Assembly (NCBI RefSeq): GCF_000519205.1
Contig: NZ_JAFB01000014.1
Coordinates: 62,001 to 126,000 of the forward strand
Length of the DNA stretch: 64,000 nucleotides
Reading direction: 5' to 3'
From: Amycolatopsis taiwanensis DSM 45107
GTDB taxonomy: Bacteria; Actinomycetota; Actinomycetes; Mycobacteriales; Pseudonocardiaceae
Under the pieces are notes generated by a model, which saw only the letters and a list, made by a program, of their open reading frames with translations, ran no database searches and was not told the origin of the DNA. This document shows, piece after piece, positions 32,002 to 40,906 of the stretch. The translations under genes were made by a program, and so were the position numbers. Each line of letters starts with the position of its first letter. Position 1 is the stretch's first letter.

Positions 32002-32805
32002 GTGAACGAACCTGACAGACGGGTGTTCTTCGGCATGCTCGCGGTCGGCTTGGCGAGCGTGATCGCCGGTTGCGCTCCCGCCGGCAATGCCGAAGTCCCT
32101 CCGACGTCGGCGCCGGAGCCGCTCCCGCCCGAGCCGGCGCCGAGCCGGGACGTGCCCAAGCCGGCCGAGGCGTCTTCCGGTCCGGCCCGGGTGCTCACCC
32201 AGGGCCCGACCGACGGCAACCGCATCGCACTCACCGTCGACGACGGATACAACGACGAGGTCGTGGCCGGATATGTAAGTTTCGCCGTCCGGACCGGTAT
32301 TCATCTCACCTTCAGCCCCAACGGGCGCTATGCCCACGCCTGGGAGCCGCATGCGGACGCGCTGAAGCCGCTCGTGGAACGCGGCCAGATCCAGATCATC
32401 AACCACACCTTCAACCACCCCGATCTACGCAAGATGAGTGATACGGACATCCGTGTCGAACTCGAGCGCAACGAGGAATGGGTGAACCGGATGTTCGGCA
32501 CCAGCACCCGGCCGTACTACCGCCCGCCGTACGGCTTCCACAACGCCCACATAGACGGGGTCGCGGCGGATCTCGGTTATCGGAACACGGTGATGTGGAG
32601 CGGTTCCTACGGCGACTCGAAGGTGCTCACGCCCGAATACCTGATGAGCCAGGCGAGCAGGTACTTCCAGCCCGGTGTGATCATGCTCGGCCACGCCAAC
32701 CATCCGACCGTGCTCGGTCTTTTCGACCAGATCGTGGACCTGATCCGGCAGCGCCAGCTGAATCCGGTAACTCTCCAGGAAATGTTCGCGACACACGGAG
32801 TGTGA
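32002..32805 (+). CDS. Polysaccharide deacetylase (NodB domain) lipoprotein
   Basis: A 267-residue exported lipoprotein. Start GTG 32002 gives DRRVFFGMLAVGLASVIAGC, a signal peptide with a twin-arginine pair and lipobox (VIAGC). A Pro/Glu-rich linker follows. The NodB domain shows LTVDDGYND (catalytic Asp), HTFNHPDL (metal His ligands) and RPPYG. Such enzymes remove acetyl groups from peptidoglycan, chitin oligomers or other glycans at the cell surface. Its stop overlaps a possible GTG start of the next gene, so it is probably co-expressed with the beta-propeller lipoprotein. Confidence 0.92.
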   Translation: MNEPDRRVFFGMLAVGLASVIAGCAPAGNAEVPPTSAPEPLPPEPAPSRDVPKPAEASSGPARVLTQGPTDGNRIALTVDDGYNDEVVAGYVSFAVRTGIHLTFSPNGRYAHAWEPHADALKPLVERGQIQIINHTFNHPDLRKMSDTDIRVELERNEEWVNRMFGTSTRPYYRPPYGFHNAHIDGVAADLGYRNTVMWSGSYGDSKVLTPEYLMSQASRYFQPGVIMLGHANHPTVLGLFDQIVDLIRQRQLNPVTLQEMFATHGV

Positions 32806-32840
32806 CTTTGCGCGCGCGATTTGTGGCACACCGGGCCGCC

Positions 32841-34205
32841 ATGAGGCGTATTTCCCTTTTGGTCGCGGCCTTGATCGTGGTGGCCGCCTGCCATCCGGCC
32901 GGCGACCAGGGGGGCGCGGAACCTCCCGCGACCATCCAGGATCGGCCTTCGCACGTGCCCACCGCACTCCAGGCGACGGACTGGCCGACCTATCACCATG
33001 ACAACGCGCGCACCGGCGTCGCCGAGGTGCCGCCACCGGGCGAGCTTTCCCAGGCGTGGACGGCGAACCTCGACGGCGCGGTCTACGGGCAGCCGCTCGT
33101 CATCGGCGACCACGTCATCGCGGCGACGGAGAACGACACCGTGTACGCCCTGGCCGCCACGGACGGGCACGTGCTCTGGTCCCAGCACCTCGGCAGCCCG
33201 CAACCCCGCTCCGGCCTGCCGTGCGGCAACATCGATCCGCTCGGGATCACCGGTACGGCGGCCTATGACCCGGCCACCGGCCTGGTGTTCGTGCTCGCCG
33301 AACTCGACGGGGGCGCACACGTGCTGGCGGGGCTGGATCTCGACACCGGGCTCGTCGCGTTGAGCAGGCCGCTGGAGCCGCCGCTGGGAGACCGCATCGC
33401 GCACCAGCAGCGGGCCGCGCTGACCGTGCTCGACGGGTGGGTCTACGTCGCGTACGGCGGACTCGCCGGGGACTGCGCCAACTACGTCGGTTCGGTCGTC
33501 GCGGCGCCGACCACCGGCCTCGGCCCGCTGCGCACGTATTCCGTTCCCACGCCACGGGAAGGCGCCATCTGGTCGCCGGGCGGCGCGGCGGTCGGCGGCG
33601 GAAAGCTGTACTACCCGGTCGGAAATGGAGAGTCCACTTCGGACTACGACCACAGCGACTCGGTGCTCGCGCTGACCCCGGAGCTGACGCTGGCGGACTC
33701 GTTCAGCCCGACGACGTGGGCCGAAGACAACGACAACGACCTCGACCTCGGCTCGATGAGCCCGGCGATCGTCGGGACGCACGTGGTCGCCGACGGCAAG
33801 CGGGGCGTGGCCTACGTGCTTGACGCCCAGCATCTCGGCGGGATCGGCGGCGAGATCTCCCAACAGGAAATCTGCGCGGCCTACGGCGGCAGCGCCGTGG
33901 TCGGCTCGACGGTGTACCTGCCCTGCAAGGACGGCACGCGCGCGGTCGACGTCAGCGACTCCGGGCAGTTGACGGTGCGGTGGAAGGCGCCGGTGCCCAC
34001 GGACGGCCCACCGGTCGTGGGCGGCGGCGCGGTCTGGGCGATCGGCATCGGAAGCGGCGTGCTTTACGCGCTCGACCAGGGCACCGGCGCGGTGCGGTCG
34101 CAGCTGTCGCTGGGGCGGGTGCCGCATTTCGCGTCGCCGACGCTCGCGGGTAACCACGCATACGTCGGCACGATGTCCGGCGTGGTCGCCGTTCGCACCA
34201 GCTAA
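32841..34205 (+). CDS. PQQ-like beta-propeller lipoprotein
   Basis: A 454-residue protein starting MRRISLLVAALIVVAACHPA: signal peptide with lipobox VVAAC. Propeller repeats of the PQQ/WD type follow: VIAATENDTVYALAATDGHV with LWSQHLG, VLALTPELTLADS, VAYVLDAQHLGG and VLYALDQGTGAVRSQ. No catalytic PQQ site is evident, so a scaffold or binding role is more likely. GTG 32802, overlapping the previous stop, is an alternative start that would add 13 residues. It pairs with the deacetylase lipoprotein upstream, suggesting a joint cell-surface role. Confidence 0.83.
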   Translation: MRRISLLVAALIVVAACHPAGDQGGAEPPATIQDRPSHVPTALQATDWPTYHHDNARTGVAEVPPPGELSQAWTANLDGAVYGQPLVIGDHVIAATENDTVYALAATDGHVLWSQHLGSPQPRSGLPCGNIDPLGITGTAAYDPATGLVFVLAELDGGAHVLAGLDLDTGLVALSRPLEPPLGDRIAHQQRAALTVLDGWVYVAYGGLAGDCANYVGSVVAAPTTGLGPLRTYSVPTPREGAIWSPGGAAVGGGKLYYPVGNGESTSDYDHSDSVLALTPELTLADSFSPTTWAEDNDNDLDLGSMSPAIVGTHVVADGKRGVAYVLDAQHLGGIGGEISQQEICAAYGGSAVVGSTVYLPCKDGTRAVDVSDSGQLTVRWKAPVPTDGPPVVGGGAVWAIGIGSGVLYALDQGTGAVRSQLSLGRVPHFASPTLAGNHAYVGTMSGVVAVRTS

Positions 34206-34520
34206 CCGGCGCGAGTCCCACGCTTCGGTAGCGCGAGTCCCACGCTGCCGTTCCGCGAGTCCCACGCTTCGGTAGCGCGAGTTCCACGCTCGTGTCGCAT
34301 GAGTCCCGCGCTTCGGTAGACGGGAAGGTGGCACTCACAGGTCGAGAAGGTGGGACTCGCGCGACGGGAATGGGGGACTCGCAGGTCGGGAAGGTTGGAC
34401 TCGCGCGACGGGAATGGGGGACTCGCGCGACGGGAATGGGGGACTCGCGCGACGGGAATGGGGGACTCGCAGGTCGGGAAGGTGGGACTCGCGTGTCGGG
34501 AGTGGGGGACTCGCGGGAGC
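34206..34520. repeat. Family B array: 22-bp units mirrored around a hinge
   Basis: Left half: units of GCGAGTCCCACGCTTCGGTA type. Right half: units of GGGGACTCGCGCGACGGGAA type with 22-bp spacing (for example 34397, 34419, 34441). They meet at CTTCGGTAGACGGGAAGG (about 34311-34328). The array fills the 320-base gap between convergent gene ends. No coding sense is seen. Confidence 0.85.
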
Positions 34521-34524
34521 GCGG

Positions 34525-35382
34525 TCAGGCGGCTTCGTGGTCGTCGACGAGGCATTCCCAGTGGCGCTGCGCCGCGGGGCGCCACTCGACGTGCTTGCGG
34601 TGGAACAGCTCCGCGGCCTGCGTGCCGCTCCAGGCCGGCGGCAGCAGCCGGCCCGGCAGTTGCGGGTCGAGGAACGGGAACCGGCGCCATTCGTGCACCA
34701 ACCGGGTCTGCGCGTGCAGCACGGCTTGACCGGTGTCCGGGTCGACCCCGGCGAACTGGTCGATGAACCCCTCGTAGCGTTCCTTCAACGCGCTGAGGTC
34801 CCAGGCCCGGGCGACCATGGCGTCCTCGTCGCCGATCTCGCCGTAGCCGGCGATGAACGACATCGCCTCGGCGTCCAGGCCGAGCTCGGCCAGGATGGTG
34901 GCCGCCTCGGCCTGCCGGTGGGTGCCGGGGCTGATCCACACTCCCGGTGTCGGCGAGCCGAAACCGGCCCAGGTCAGCCGGGTGCGCAGGCTGTGCCGGA
35001 GATCGCGCTTGGCTTCCGGGACCGAGACCAGCAGCATCAGCCACCGCCCGTCCCAGTCGCCACCGGCCCGCCCGAAACCGTAGATCCGCTCGGCGCCCTC
35101 GGTGAGCAGGCGGCGGCCGGGCGGCGTGAGAGACCAGCGCACGCGGCGGCCGATCCGTTCCGACACCAGCCAGCCCTCGCCGGCGGTGCGCGCGAGGGCC
35201 TGGCGCGCGGACTTCTCCTCGATGCCGAAGGTGCCGAGCACGTCGACGAGCGTCGCGGTCCAGACCGGCCGGTCGCGGGGTAGCACGAACTCCCCGAGCA
35301 GGGTCATCAGCAACGACCGGGCACTGGTGTGGCTCACCTCGCGCCGCCTGCTCAGCGTCGGGCGCGCTGTCGCGTCCCCCAT
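34525..35382 (-). CDS. PaaX-family transcriptional regulator
   Basis: A 285-residue regulator with the PaaX layout. The N-terminal winged helix is SLLMTLLGEFVLPRDRPVWT, EKSARQALARTAGEGWLVSE and RRVRWSLTPPGRRLLTEGAE. A central domain contains WLMLLVSVPEAKRDLRHSLR and the C-terminal domain has AWDLSALKERYEGFIDQFA. ATG 35382 is fixed by AAGGAGG six bases upstream. PaaX proteins repress phenylacetate catabolism by sensing phenylacetyl-CoA, but no paa genes lie here, so the target is unknown. Confidence 0.92.
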   Translation of the reverse strand: MGDATARPTLSRRREVSHTSARSLLMTLLGEFVLPRDRPVWTATLVDVLGTFGIEEKSARQALARTAGEGWLVSERIGRRVRWSLTPPGRRLLTEGAERIYGFGRAGGDWDGRWLMLLVSVPEAKRDLRHSLRTRLTWAGFGSPTPGVWISPGTHRQAEAATILAELGLDAEAMSFIAGYGEIGDEDAMVARAWDLSALKERYEGFIDQFAGVDPDTGQAVLHAQTRLVHEWRRFPFLDPQLPGRLLPPAWSGTQAAELFHRKHVEWRPAAQRHWECLVDDHEAA

Positions 35383-35483
35383 CGCCGCCTCCTTCCCGAC
35401 GGAACCGCTCTCGTCATTGTCTCTACACACGGACGGGATCGAGCGCTTCTCGTGATCGCTCTCGGGAGGTTAGCCTTTGCTTG

Positions 35484-36422
35484 GTGAGCGAACTGCAAGC
35501 GCCACCGGGCTCCGGATCACGCCGGCTCTCCTACGAGTTGATCGACTGTGCGTGGCGCGGTCACGTGCTCGCCGGCTTGGACGCCGCCACGATCCGCCCC
35601 ACCGACGCGCTGGTCGTGCGTGAGCGCGATGGCCTCCGCTGGCACCGCTGCCTGCGCTGCGACGCATGGCTGCCGGTGCCGCCACCCGAGCACCCGGCCC
35701 GGGAGTTCCTGCCCGCACGGGACGAGATCGAGGTGCCGCTGCGGGGGAGGCCGTTGCGTGACCGCTACGTGCTCCGGCTGATCGCACTCGACCGGCTGAT
35801 CCACTTCCTCGTGCTCGGCACGCTCGCGGTGGGGATCTTCCTGTTCGCGCGTGAACGGGTGACGCTCGGCGACCGGTTCTTCCGGATCCTGGACGCGGTG
35901 CAGGGCGTCGTCGGCGGCCGGACCGGCGCCACCGGCCAGGGCATGCTCGCCGAGCTGGAGAAGGCGTTCGAGGCGCGGGCGTCCACGCTGTACCTGGTCG
36001 GCCTGGTGGTGGCCGCTTACGCCCTGCTGGAGGGGATCGAGGCGGTCGGGTTGTGGCTGGCCAAGCGGTGGGCGGAGTACCTGACCTTCGTGGCGACCAC
36101 GATCCTGCTGATCCCGGAGGTGTACGAGCTGACGCGCACGGTCAGCGCGTTGAAGGTCGTGGCTCTGGCGATCAACCTGGCGGTGGTCGCCTACCTGCTG
36201 TTCGCGAAGCGGCTGTTCGGCCTGCGCGGTGGTGGACGGGCCGAGCGGGCCGAGCGGAAACGCGACACCGGATGGCCCGCGCTGCACCGGTTCCTTCCCG
36301 GTGCCCTGCCTGGCGAGGGCTCCGCTCCCGCACCGCCGACTGGGGGCAACCCCCAGAGCCCCCTGCCTGGCGAGGGCTCCGCCTCCACACCGCCGGCTGG
36401 GGGCGACTCCAAGGCTCCCTAG
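35484..36422 (+). CDS. DUF2127-type integral membrane protein with repeat-derived tail
   Basis: A 312-residue membrane protein. A soluble start contains CLRCDAWLP, a CxxC pair. DUF2127-like membrane parts follow: RLIHFLVLGTLAVGIFLFA, YLVGLVVAAYALLEGIEAVG, WAEYLTFVATTILLIPEVYE and VVALAINLAVVAYLLFAKRL, about four helices. The final 40 residues come from a 57-bp tandem repeat and have no family counterpart. GTG 35484 is the likely start; TTG 35481 is adjacent. Function of the family is not established. Neighbours give no hint. Confidence 0.8.
   Translation: MSELQAPPGSGSRRLSYELIDCAWRGHVLAGLDAATIRPTDALVVRERDGLRWHRCLRCDAWLPVPPPEHPAREFLPARDEIEVPLRGRPLRDRYVLRLIALDRLIHFLVLGTLAVGIFLFARERVTLGDRFFRILDAVQGVVGGRTGATGQGMLAELEKAFEARASTLYLVGLVVAAYALLEGIEAVGLWLAKRWAEYLTFVATTILLIPEVYELTRTVSALKVVALAINLAVVAYLLFAKRLFGLRGGGRAERAERKRDTGWPALHRFLPGALPGEGSAPAPPTGGNPQSPLPGEGSASTPPAGGDSKAP
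36309..36420. repeat. Family C element duplicated in frame at the end of the DUF2127 gene
   Basis: Two copies with 57-bp spacing (CCTGGCGAGGGCTCCG at 36309 and 36366), each followed by a CTGGGGGC...CCC palindrome, encode two 19-residue stretches (LPGEGSA..PP.GG type). The stop codon falls at the end of the second copy. Confidence 0.75.
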
Positions 36423-36444
36423 GCGTGTGCCATCCTCGCTCACC

Positions 36445-36618
36445 ATGATCACGTATCAGATGTTCGAGCATGCCTTCGTCGTTGCCGAGGAGTTTCAGGC
36501 CGGGTTCCTGGGTACGGTCGGCAAGATCGCGGCGGGCACGATCATCTTCTTCATCGCGATCGGCTTCATTCTCGGACTGTTGCTCGGAATCTTCATCGGC
36601 CGGCTCACCAAGCGGTGA
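36445..36618 (+). CDS. 57-residue single-helix membrane protein
   Basis: ATG 36445 encodes a short acidic start (MITYQMFEHAFVVAEEF) and one long hydrophobic helix (IIFFIAIGFILGLLLGIFIG) with a basic end RLTKR, so a single-span protein with its C-terminus probably inside. It is 22 bases after the DUF2127 gene on the same strand and may be its partner. Family not recognised. A strong stem-loop follows directly. Confidence 0.7.
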   Translation: MITYQMFEHAFVVAEEFQAGFLGTVGKIAAGTIIFFIAIGFILGLLLGIFIGRLTKR

Positions 36619-36625
36619 GCGACTT

Positions 36626-36679
36626 CCCCCTTGTGCCGCACGGCTGTCCGCCAGATTGACAGCCGCACGACGCAAGGGG
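36626..36679. terminator. Long imperfect stem-loop between convergent genes
   Basis: CCCCTTGTGCCG-CACGGCTGTC (about 36627-36648) pairs with GACAGCCGCACGACGCAAGGGG (about 36657-36678) around CGCCAGATT. It sits between the 57-residue membrane protein and the Pnkp stop, so it can end transcription from both sides. Confidence 0.75.
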
Positions 36680-36696
36680 TCCAACGGAAGACAAGC

Positions 36697-39225
36697 TCAC
36701 AGACGCGGGTCGACCGGCTCCGACTCCAGCGCCAGCACGCCGAACACCGCTTCGTGCACCCGCCACAGCGGCTCACCCTCCGCGAGCCGGTCGAGCGACT
36801 CCAGGCCGAGGGCGTACTCGCGCAGGGCGAGGGACCGCTTGTGGTTCAGGAACCGTTCGCGCAGCCGGGCGAGGTTGTCTTCACGGGTGTATTCGGGGCC
36901 GTAGATGATCCGCAGATACTCCCGGCCCCGGCATTTGATGCCGGGCTGCACGAGCCGCCCGTCCTGGTTCCGGACCAGCGCGCCGACCGGCTTGACGACC
37001 ATGCCCTCGCCGCCCCGGCCGGTCATCTCCAGCCACCAGTCGACACCGGCCTGGACGGACTCCGGCTCGCCCGTGTCGACGTACAGCCGCCGGGTGCCCT
37101 GGAGCAGCCCGGTGCTGTCACGCTCCACCAGGCGGTCGATCAGGGCGAGTTGCTCGTCGTGCGGCAGCGCGGCGAGGCTGCGGCCCTGGGCGGCCAGCAG
37201 CTGGAAGGGGGCCAGGCGAACGCCGTCCAGACCCTCGGTGGTCCAGCAGTAGCGGCGGTAGGCGGCGGTGAACGCCGCGGCGTCCGAGGCCCGTTCGCGC
37301 TGGTAGGTGAGCAGATCGGTGACGGCAACGCCCCGCGCCGCCGCCCGCTCCAGCGCGGCCAGCGCATCGGGGAAGACGGCACCGGAGGCGGCGCCCACGG
37401 CCGCGTACTGGCTGCGCAGCAGCCCCGCGGCCTTCAGCGACCATGGCATCAGCTCGGCGTCCAGCAGTAGCCAGTCGGTGTCGAGTTCCTGCCACAGGCC
37501 CGTGTCCTCGATCCCCGAGCGGAGCCGGCCGAGGATCTCCTCGGTCACCTTCTCGTCGTCGAAGAACGGCCGCCCGGTACGGGTGTACAGCGAGCCGGTG
37601 GGGCCGTCCACCCCGAAGGCCTTGCTCGCCGCCGCCGCGTCCCGGCACACCAGGGCCACGGCCCGCGAACCCATGTGCTTCTCCTCGCACACGACTCGCG
37701 CGACCCCGTCCCGCGCGTACTGGGCGAACGCCTCGACCGGGTGCTCCAAGAAGCCCTCCACCTGCGAGGTGGCCGTGGGTGCCATGGTCGGCGGCAGGTA
37801 CGGCAGCAGGCGCGGGTCGATCGCGAAGCGGCTCATGACCTCCAGTGCCGCGGCCGCGTTCTGCTCGCGGATCGCCACCCTGCCCGCGTGCCGGGTCTCC
37901 ACGGAGCGGCGGCCGTGCACGTCCGCCAGGTCCAGCGGCCGGCCGTCCTGCCCGCCGGGCGCCTCGGAGCGCAGCGGCTTCGTCGGTTCGTACCAGACTC
38001 GTTCGGCCGGTACGTCCACCAGTTCGCGTTCCGGCCAGCGCAGCGCGGTCAGCTTGCCGCCGAAGACGGCACCGGTGTCGAGGCAGATGGTGTTGTTCAG
38101 CCAACTGGCCTGCGGGACGGGCGTGTGACCGTAGACGACCGCCGCCCGGCCCCGGTAGTCCTCGGCCCACGGATAGCGCACCGGCAGCCCGAACTCGTCC
38201 GTCTCGCCCGTGGTTTCGCCGTACAGGGCGTGCGAACGGACCCGGCCGGAGGTGCGGCCGTGGTACTTCTCGGGCAGCCCGGCGTGGCAGACGACCAGCT
38301 TGCCGCCGTCGAGGACGTAGTGGCTGACCAGCCCGTGAACGAACTCGCGGACCTCGGCCCGGAATTCCTCGCTCTCGCCCTCCATCTGGGCGATGGTCTC
38401 GGCGAGCCCATGGGTGGGCTGGACCTTGCGGCCGTTGAGGTAGCGGCCGTACTTGTTCTCGTGGTTGCCGGGCACGCACAACGCGTTGCCGGACTTGACC
38501 ATCGCCATCACGCGGCGCAGCACGCCCGGGGTGTCCGGGCCGCGGTCGACCAGATCGCCGACGAAGACGGCGGTACGGCCCTGCGGGTGGACCCCGTCGG
38601 CGTAGCCCAGCTTGGCCAGCAGCGCCTCCAGTTCGGCGGAACAGCCGTGGACGTCGCCGATGATGTCGAAGGGGCCGGTGAGGTGGGTCAGGTCGTTGAA
38701 CCGCTTTTCGGTGATGACGCTGGCGTTGTTGGCCTCCTCGACGCCGCGCAGCACATGGACCTTGCGGAAGCCCTCGCGCTCCAAATGCCTGAGCGATCGG
38801 CGCAGTTCGCGGATGTGCCGCTGAATCACCCGGCGGGGCAGGTCGGCGCGGTCGGCGCGGGCGGCATTGCGTTCGGCGCACACGTCCTCCGGCGTGTCCA
38901 GCACGATGGCGATGGGCAGCACGTCGTACTTCCGTGCCAGCTCGATCAGTTGCCGCCGGCTGTCCTGCTGCACGTTGGTGGCGTCCACGACGGTGCGACG
39001 GCCGGCGGCCAGCCGCTTGCCCGCGATGTAGTGAAGTACGTCGAACGCGTCTTGGGTTGCGCTCTGGTCGTTCTCGTCGTCGGAGACGATCCCGCGACAG
39101 AAGTCCGAGGAGATGACCTCGGTGGGCTTGAAGTGCCTGCGGGCGAAGGTCGACTTGCCGGAGCCGGAGGCGCCGACGAGGACGACCAGGGAGAGGTCGG
39201 TGACCGGGAGGATCCGCTTAGTCAT
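36697..39225 (-). CDS. pnkp: Polynucleotide kinase-phosphatase-ligase of RNA repair (Pnkp)
   Basis: An 842-residue three-domain repair enzyme. The kinase domain has Walker A GASGSGKST (18-26). The calcineurin-type phosphatase has GDVHG (190-194), GDLVDRGP (223-230) and GNHE (253-256). The C-terminal nucleotidyltransferase has lysine 516 in EEKHMGSRA. It heals 2',3'-cyclic phosphate and 5'-OH ends of cut RNA and adenylates for sealing; ligation in known systems needs Hen1. Hen1 is encoded 220 bases upstream on the same strand. Length matches bacterial Pnkp. ATG 39225. All three domains keep their catalytic motifs. Confidence 0.96.
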   Translation of the reverse strand: MTKRILPVTDLSLVVLVGASGSGKSTFARRHFKPTEVISSDFCRGIVSDDENDQSATQDAFDVLHYIAGKRLAAGRRTVVDATNVQQDSRRQLIELARKYDVLPIAIVLDTPEDVCAERNAARADRADLPRRVIQRHIRELRRSLRHLEREGFRKVHVLRGVEEANNASVITEKRFNDLTHLTGPFDIIGDVHGCSAELEALLAKLGYADGVHPQGRTAVFVGDLVDRGPDTPGVLRRVMAMVKSGNALCVPGNHENKYGRYLNGRKVQPTHGLAETIAQMEGESEEFRAEVREFVHGLVSHYVLDGGKLVVCHAGLPEKYHGRTSGRVRSHALYGETTGETDEFGLPVRYPWAEDYRGRAAVVYGHTPVPQASWLNNTICLDTGAVFGGKLTALRWPERELVDVPAERVWYEPTKPLRSEAPGGQDGRPLDLADVHGRRSVETRHAGRVAIREQNAAAALEVMSRFAIDPRLLPYLPPTMAPTATSQVEGFLEHPVEAFAQYARDGVARVVCEEKHMGSRAVALVCRDAAAASKAFGVDGPTGSLYTRTGRPFFDDEKVTEEILGRLRSGIEDTGLWQELDTDWLLLDAELMPWSLKAAGLLRSQYAAVGAASGAVFPDALAALERAAARGVAVTDLLTYQRERASDAAAFTAAYRRYCWTTEGLDGVRLAPFQLLAAQGRSLAALPHDEQLALIDRLVERDSTGLLQGTRRLYVDTGEPESVQAGVDWWLEMTGRGGEGMVVKPVGALVRNQDGRLVQPGIKCRGREYLRIIYGPEYTREDNLARLRERFLNHKRSLALREYALGLESLDRLAEGEPLWRVHEAVFGVLALESEPVDPRL

Positions 39226-39327
39226 GCTGGCCCCTCCGCGAGTTTGCGCGCGACCGCGATCGTGTCGACGGGGCGCTGCTTAGAGGATCGAGTAACGTCG
39301 GCGGTGAGGGCGCCCCGCCGCCCCGAT

Positions 39328-39392
39328 AAGGGGGTCTGGGGGCTTGCCCCCAGTCGGGGGTGTGGGGGCAGAGCCCCCACAAGACACAGGAC
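39328..39392. repeat. Family C element between hen1 and pnkp
   Basis: GGGGGTCTGGGGGCTTGCCC with CCCAGTC, then GTGTGGGGGCAGAGCCCCCA: two adjacent GC palindromes in the 220-base gap separating the two RNA-repair genes. As both are on the minus strand, it would be transcribed as structured leader for pnkp. Confidence 0.8.
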
Positions 39393-39445
39393 AGAAGCGC
39401 GCGCTCGGTGGTCACCGTGATTGCCGCGAGTCGGCACAAGGAGTG

Positions 39446-40906
39446 TCATGCTGCCGTTGCCTCCTTCCGCTTGATTACGAACTGTGCCAGCTGGGTGGGT
39501 GGGCCCACCTCGGGGTCCTCGGGGCCGACCGGACTGAACCCGACCTCGTAGCCGTGCCGTTCGGCCACGGCCGTCGCCCAGGCGCGGAACTCCTCGCGGG
39601 TCCACTCGAAGCGGTGGTCGCCGTGCCGGACCTGCCCGGCCGGGAGGGTCTCCCAGCGGACGTTGTACTCGACGTTGGGCGTGGTCACGACGACCGTGCG
39701 GGGACGGGCGTGCCCGAACACGGCGTACTCCAGGGCGGGCAGCCGGGGCAGGTCGAGGTGCTCGATCACCTCGCTGAGCACGGCCGCGTCGTAGCCCTTG
39801 AGCCGGTTGTCGGTGTAGGCGAGCGAGCCCTGCACGAGCTTCACCCGGGACGCCTGCCGCTCCCCGATGCGGTCCAGCTTCAGCCGCCGGCCCGCGATGG
39901 TGAGCGCCCGCGTCGACACGTCGAGGCCGACGATCTCGGTGAACCGGGCGTCCTTGAGCAGCGCCTGCACCAACTGGCCCTGCCCGCAGCCGAGGTCGAG
40001 GACGCGGGCGGCACCGGAGTCCCGCAGCGCCGCGAGGATCGCCTCCCGGCGCTGCACGGAGAGCGGCGTCGGTTTGCTCTCGGTCTCGGTGTCTTCCTCG
40101 ACCGCGTTGTCGATCTCCTCGACCTCGCTGTCGTCCGCCTCCGCCAGCCGCAACAGCTCCAGCTGTTCGGTCGCCTGCCGGGTCAACGACCAGCGCCGGG
40201 ACAGATAGCGCGTGGTGATCAGCTGCTGCTCCGGGTGGCCGGCCAGCCAGCCTTCACCGGCCCGCAACAGCTTGTCGACCTCGTCGGGGGAGACCCAGTA
40301 GTGCTTGGCGTCGTCGAGCACCGGCAGCAGGACGTACAGGTGGCGCAGCGCTGCGGCGAGGGTCAGCGCGTCCGACTCCAGGATGAGGCGGACGTACCGC
40401 GAGTCGCCCCACTCCGGGAACGCGGTGTCCAGCGCGACCGGTTCGGCGGTCACGGCCCAGCCGAGCGGCGCGAAGAGCCGTCCTACGAGGTCGGGGCCGC
40501 CGCGGGCGGGCAGGGCCGGCACCTCGACGCGCAACGGCCGCGGGCGCTCGGGAAGGTCCGGGCGCGCGTTGCACACGCCGCGCATCGCGCTGGAGAACAC
40601 GCTGCTCAGCGCGACCGCGAGCAGGGAGGAAGCCGCGTAGGGGCGATCGTTGACGTATTGCGCGAGCGCCGTGTCGGGTGCGCCGCCGCGACCCTTGCCC
40701 TTGCCCCGCCGCACGAGCGCCACGGGATCGATGTCCAGCAGCAGCGCGGCCGTGCACCGCTGCTCGTCGGCCTCGGGGTAGAAGACGTGCGCGGTGCCGT
40801 AGGACGTGGAGAACCGCTGTGCCTTGTCGGGATGCTTGTGCAGCAGGTAGCCGAGGTCGGTGGCCGGGTGGGCTGCGTCGCCGCTCGTGGAGATCGTCAG
40901 GAACAC
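39446..40906 (-). CDS. hen1: 3'-terminal RNA ribose 2'-O-methyltransferase Hen1
   Basis: A 486-residue protein with the bacterial Hen1 layout. An N-terminal ligase-activating domain starts MFLTISTSGDAAHPATDLGY and contains SYGTAHVFYPEA. The C-terminal methyltransferase has motif I VLDLGCGQG (302-310) and the metal-binding set Glu379/Glu382/His383 (SEVIEH) and His431 (HGDHRFEW). It adds a 2'-O-methyl to the 3' end of broken RNA before Pnkp sealing, so the repaired junction resists a second cut by ribotoxins. An acidic linker (DDSEVEEIDNAVEEDTETE) joins the halves. It is the first gene of the pair. Confidence 0.96.
   Translation of the reverse strand: MFLTISTSGDAAHPATDLGYLLHKHPDKAQRFSTSYGTAHVFYPEADEQRCTAALLLDIDPVALVRRGKGKGRGGAPDTALAQYVNDRPYAASSLLAVALSSVFSSAMRGVCNARPDLPERPRPLRVEVPALPARGGPDLVGRLFAPLGWAVTAEPVALDTAFPEWGDSRYVRLILESDALTLAAALRHLYVLLPVLDDAKHYWVSPDEVDKLLRAGEGWLAGHPEQQLITTRYLSRRWSLTRQATEQLELLRLAEADDSEVEEIDNAVEEDTETESKPTPLSVQRREAILAALRDSGAARVLDLGCGQGQLVQALLKDARFTEIVGLDVSTRALTIAGRRLKLDRIGERQASRVKLVQGSLAYTDNRLKGYDAAVLSEVIEHLDLPRLPALEYAVFGHARPRTVVVTTPNVEYNVRWETLPAGQVRHGDHRFEWTREEFRAWATAVAERHGYEVGFSPVGPEDPEVGPPTQLAQFVIKRKEATAA

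Noticed and set aside
36697-40906. Pnkp/Hen1 as a new defence system
   Set aside because: The arrangement and motifs match the known bacterial RNA-repair pair. Only the intervening repeat is unusual.
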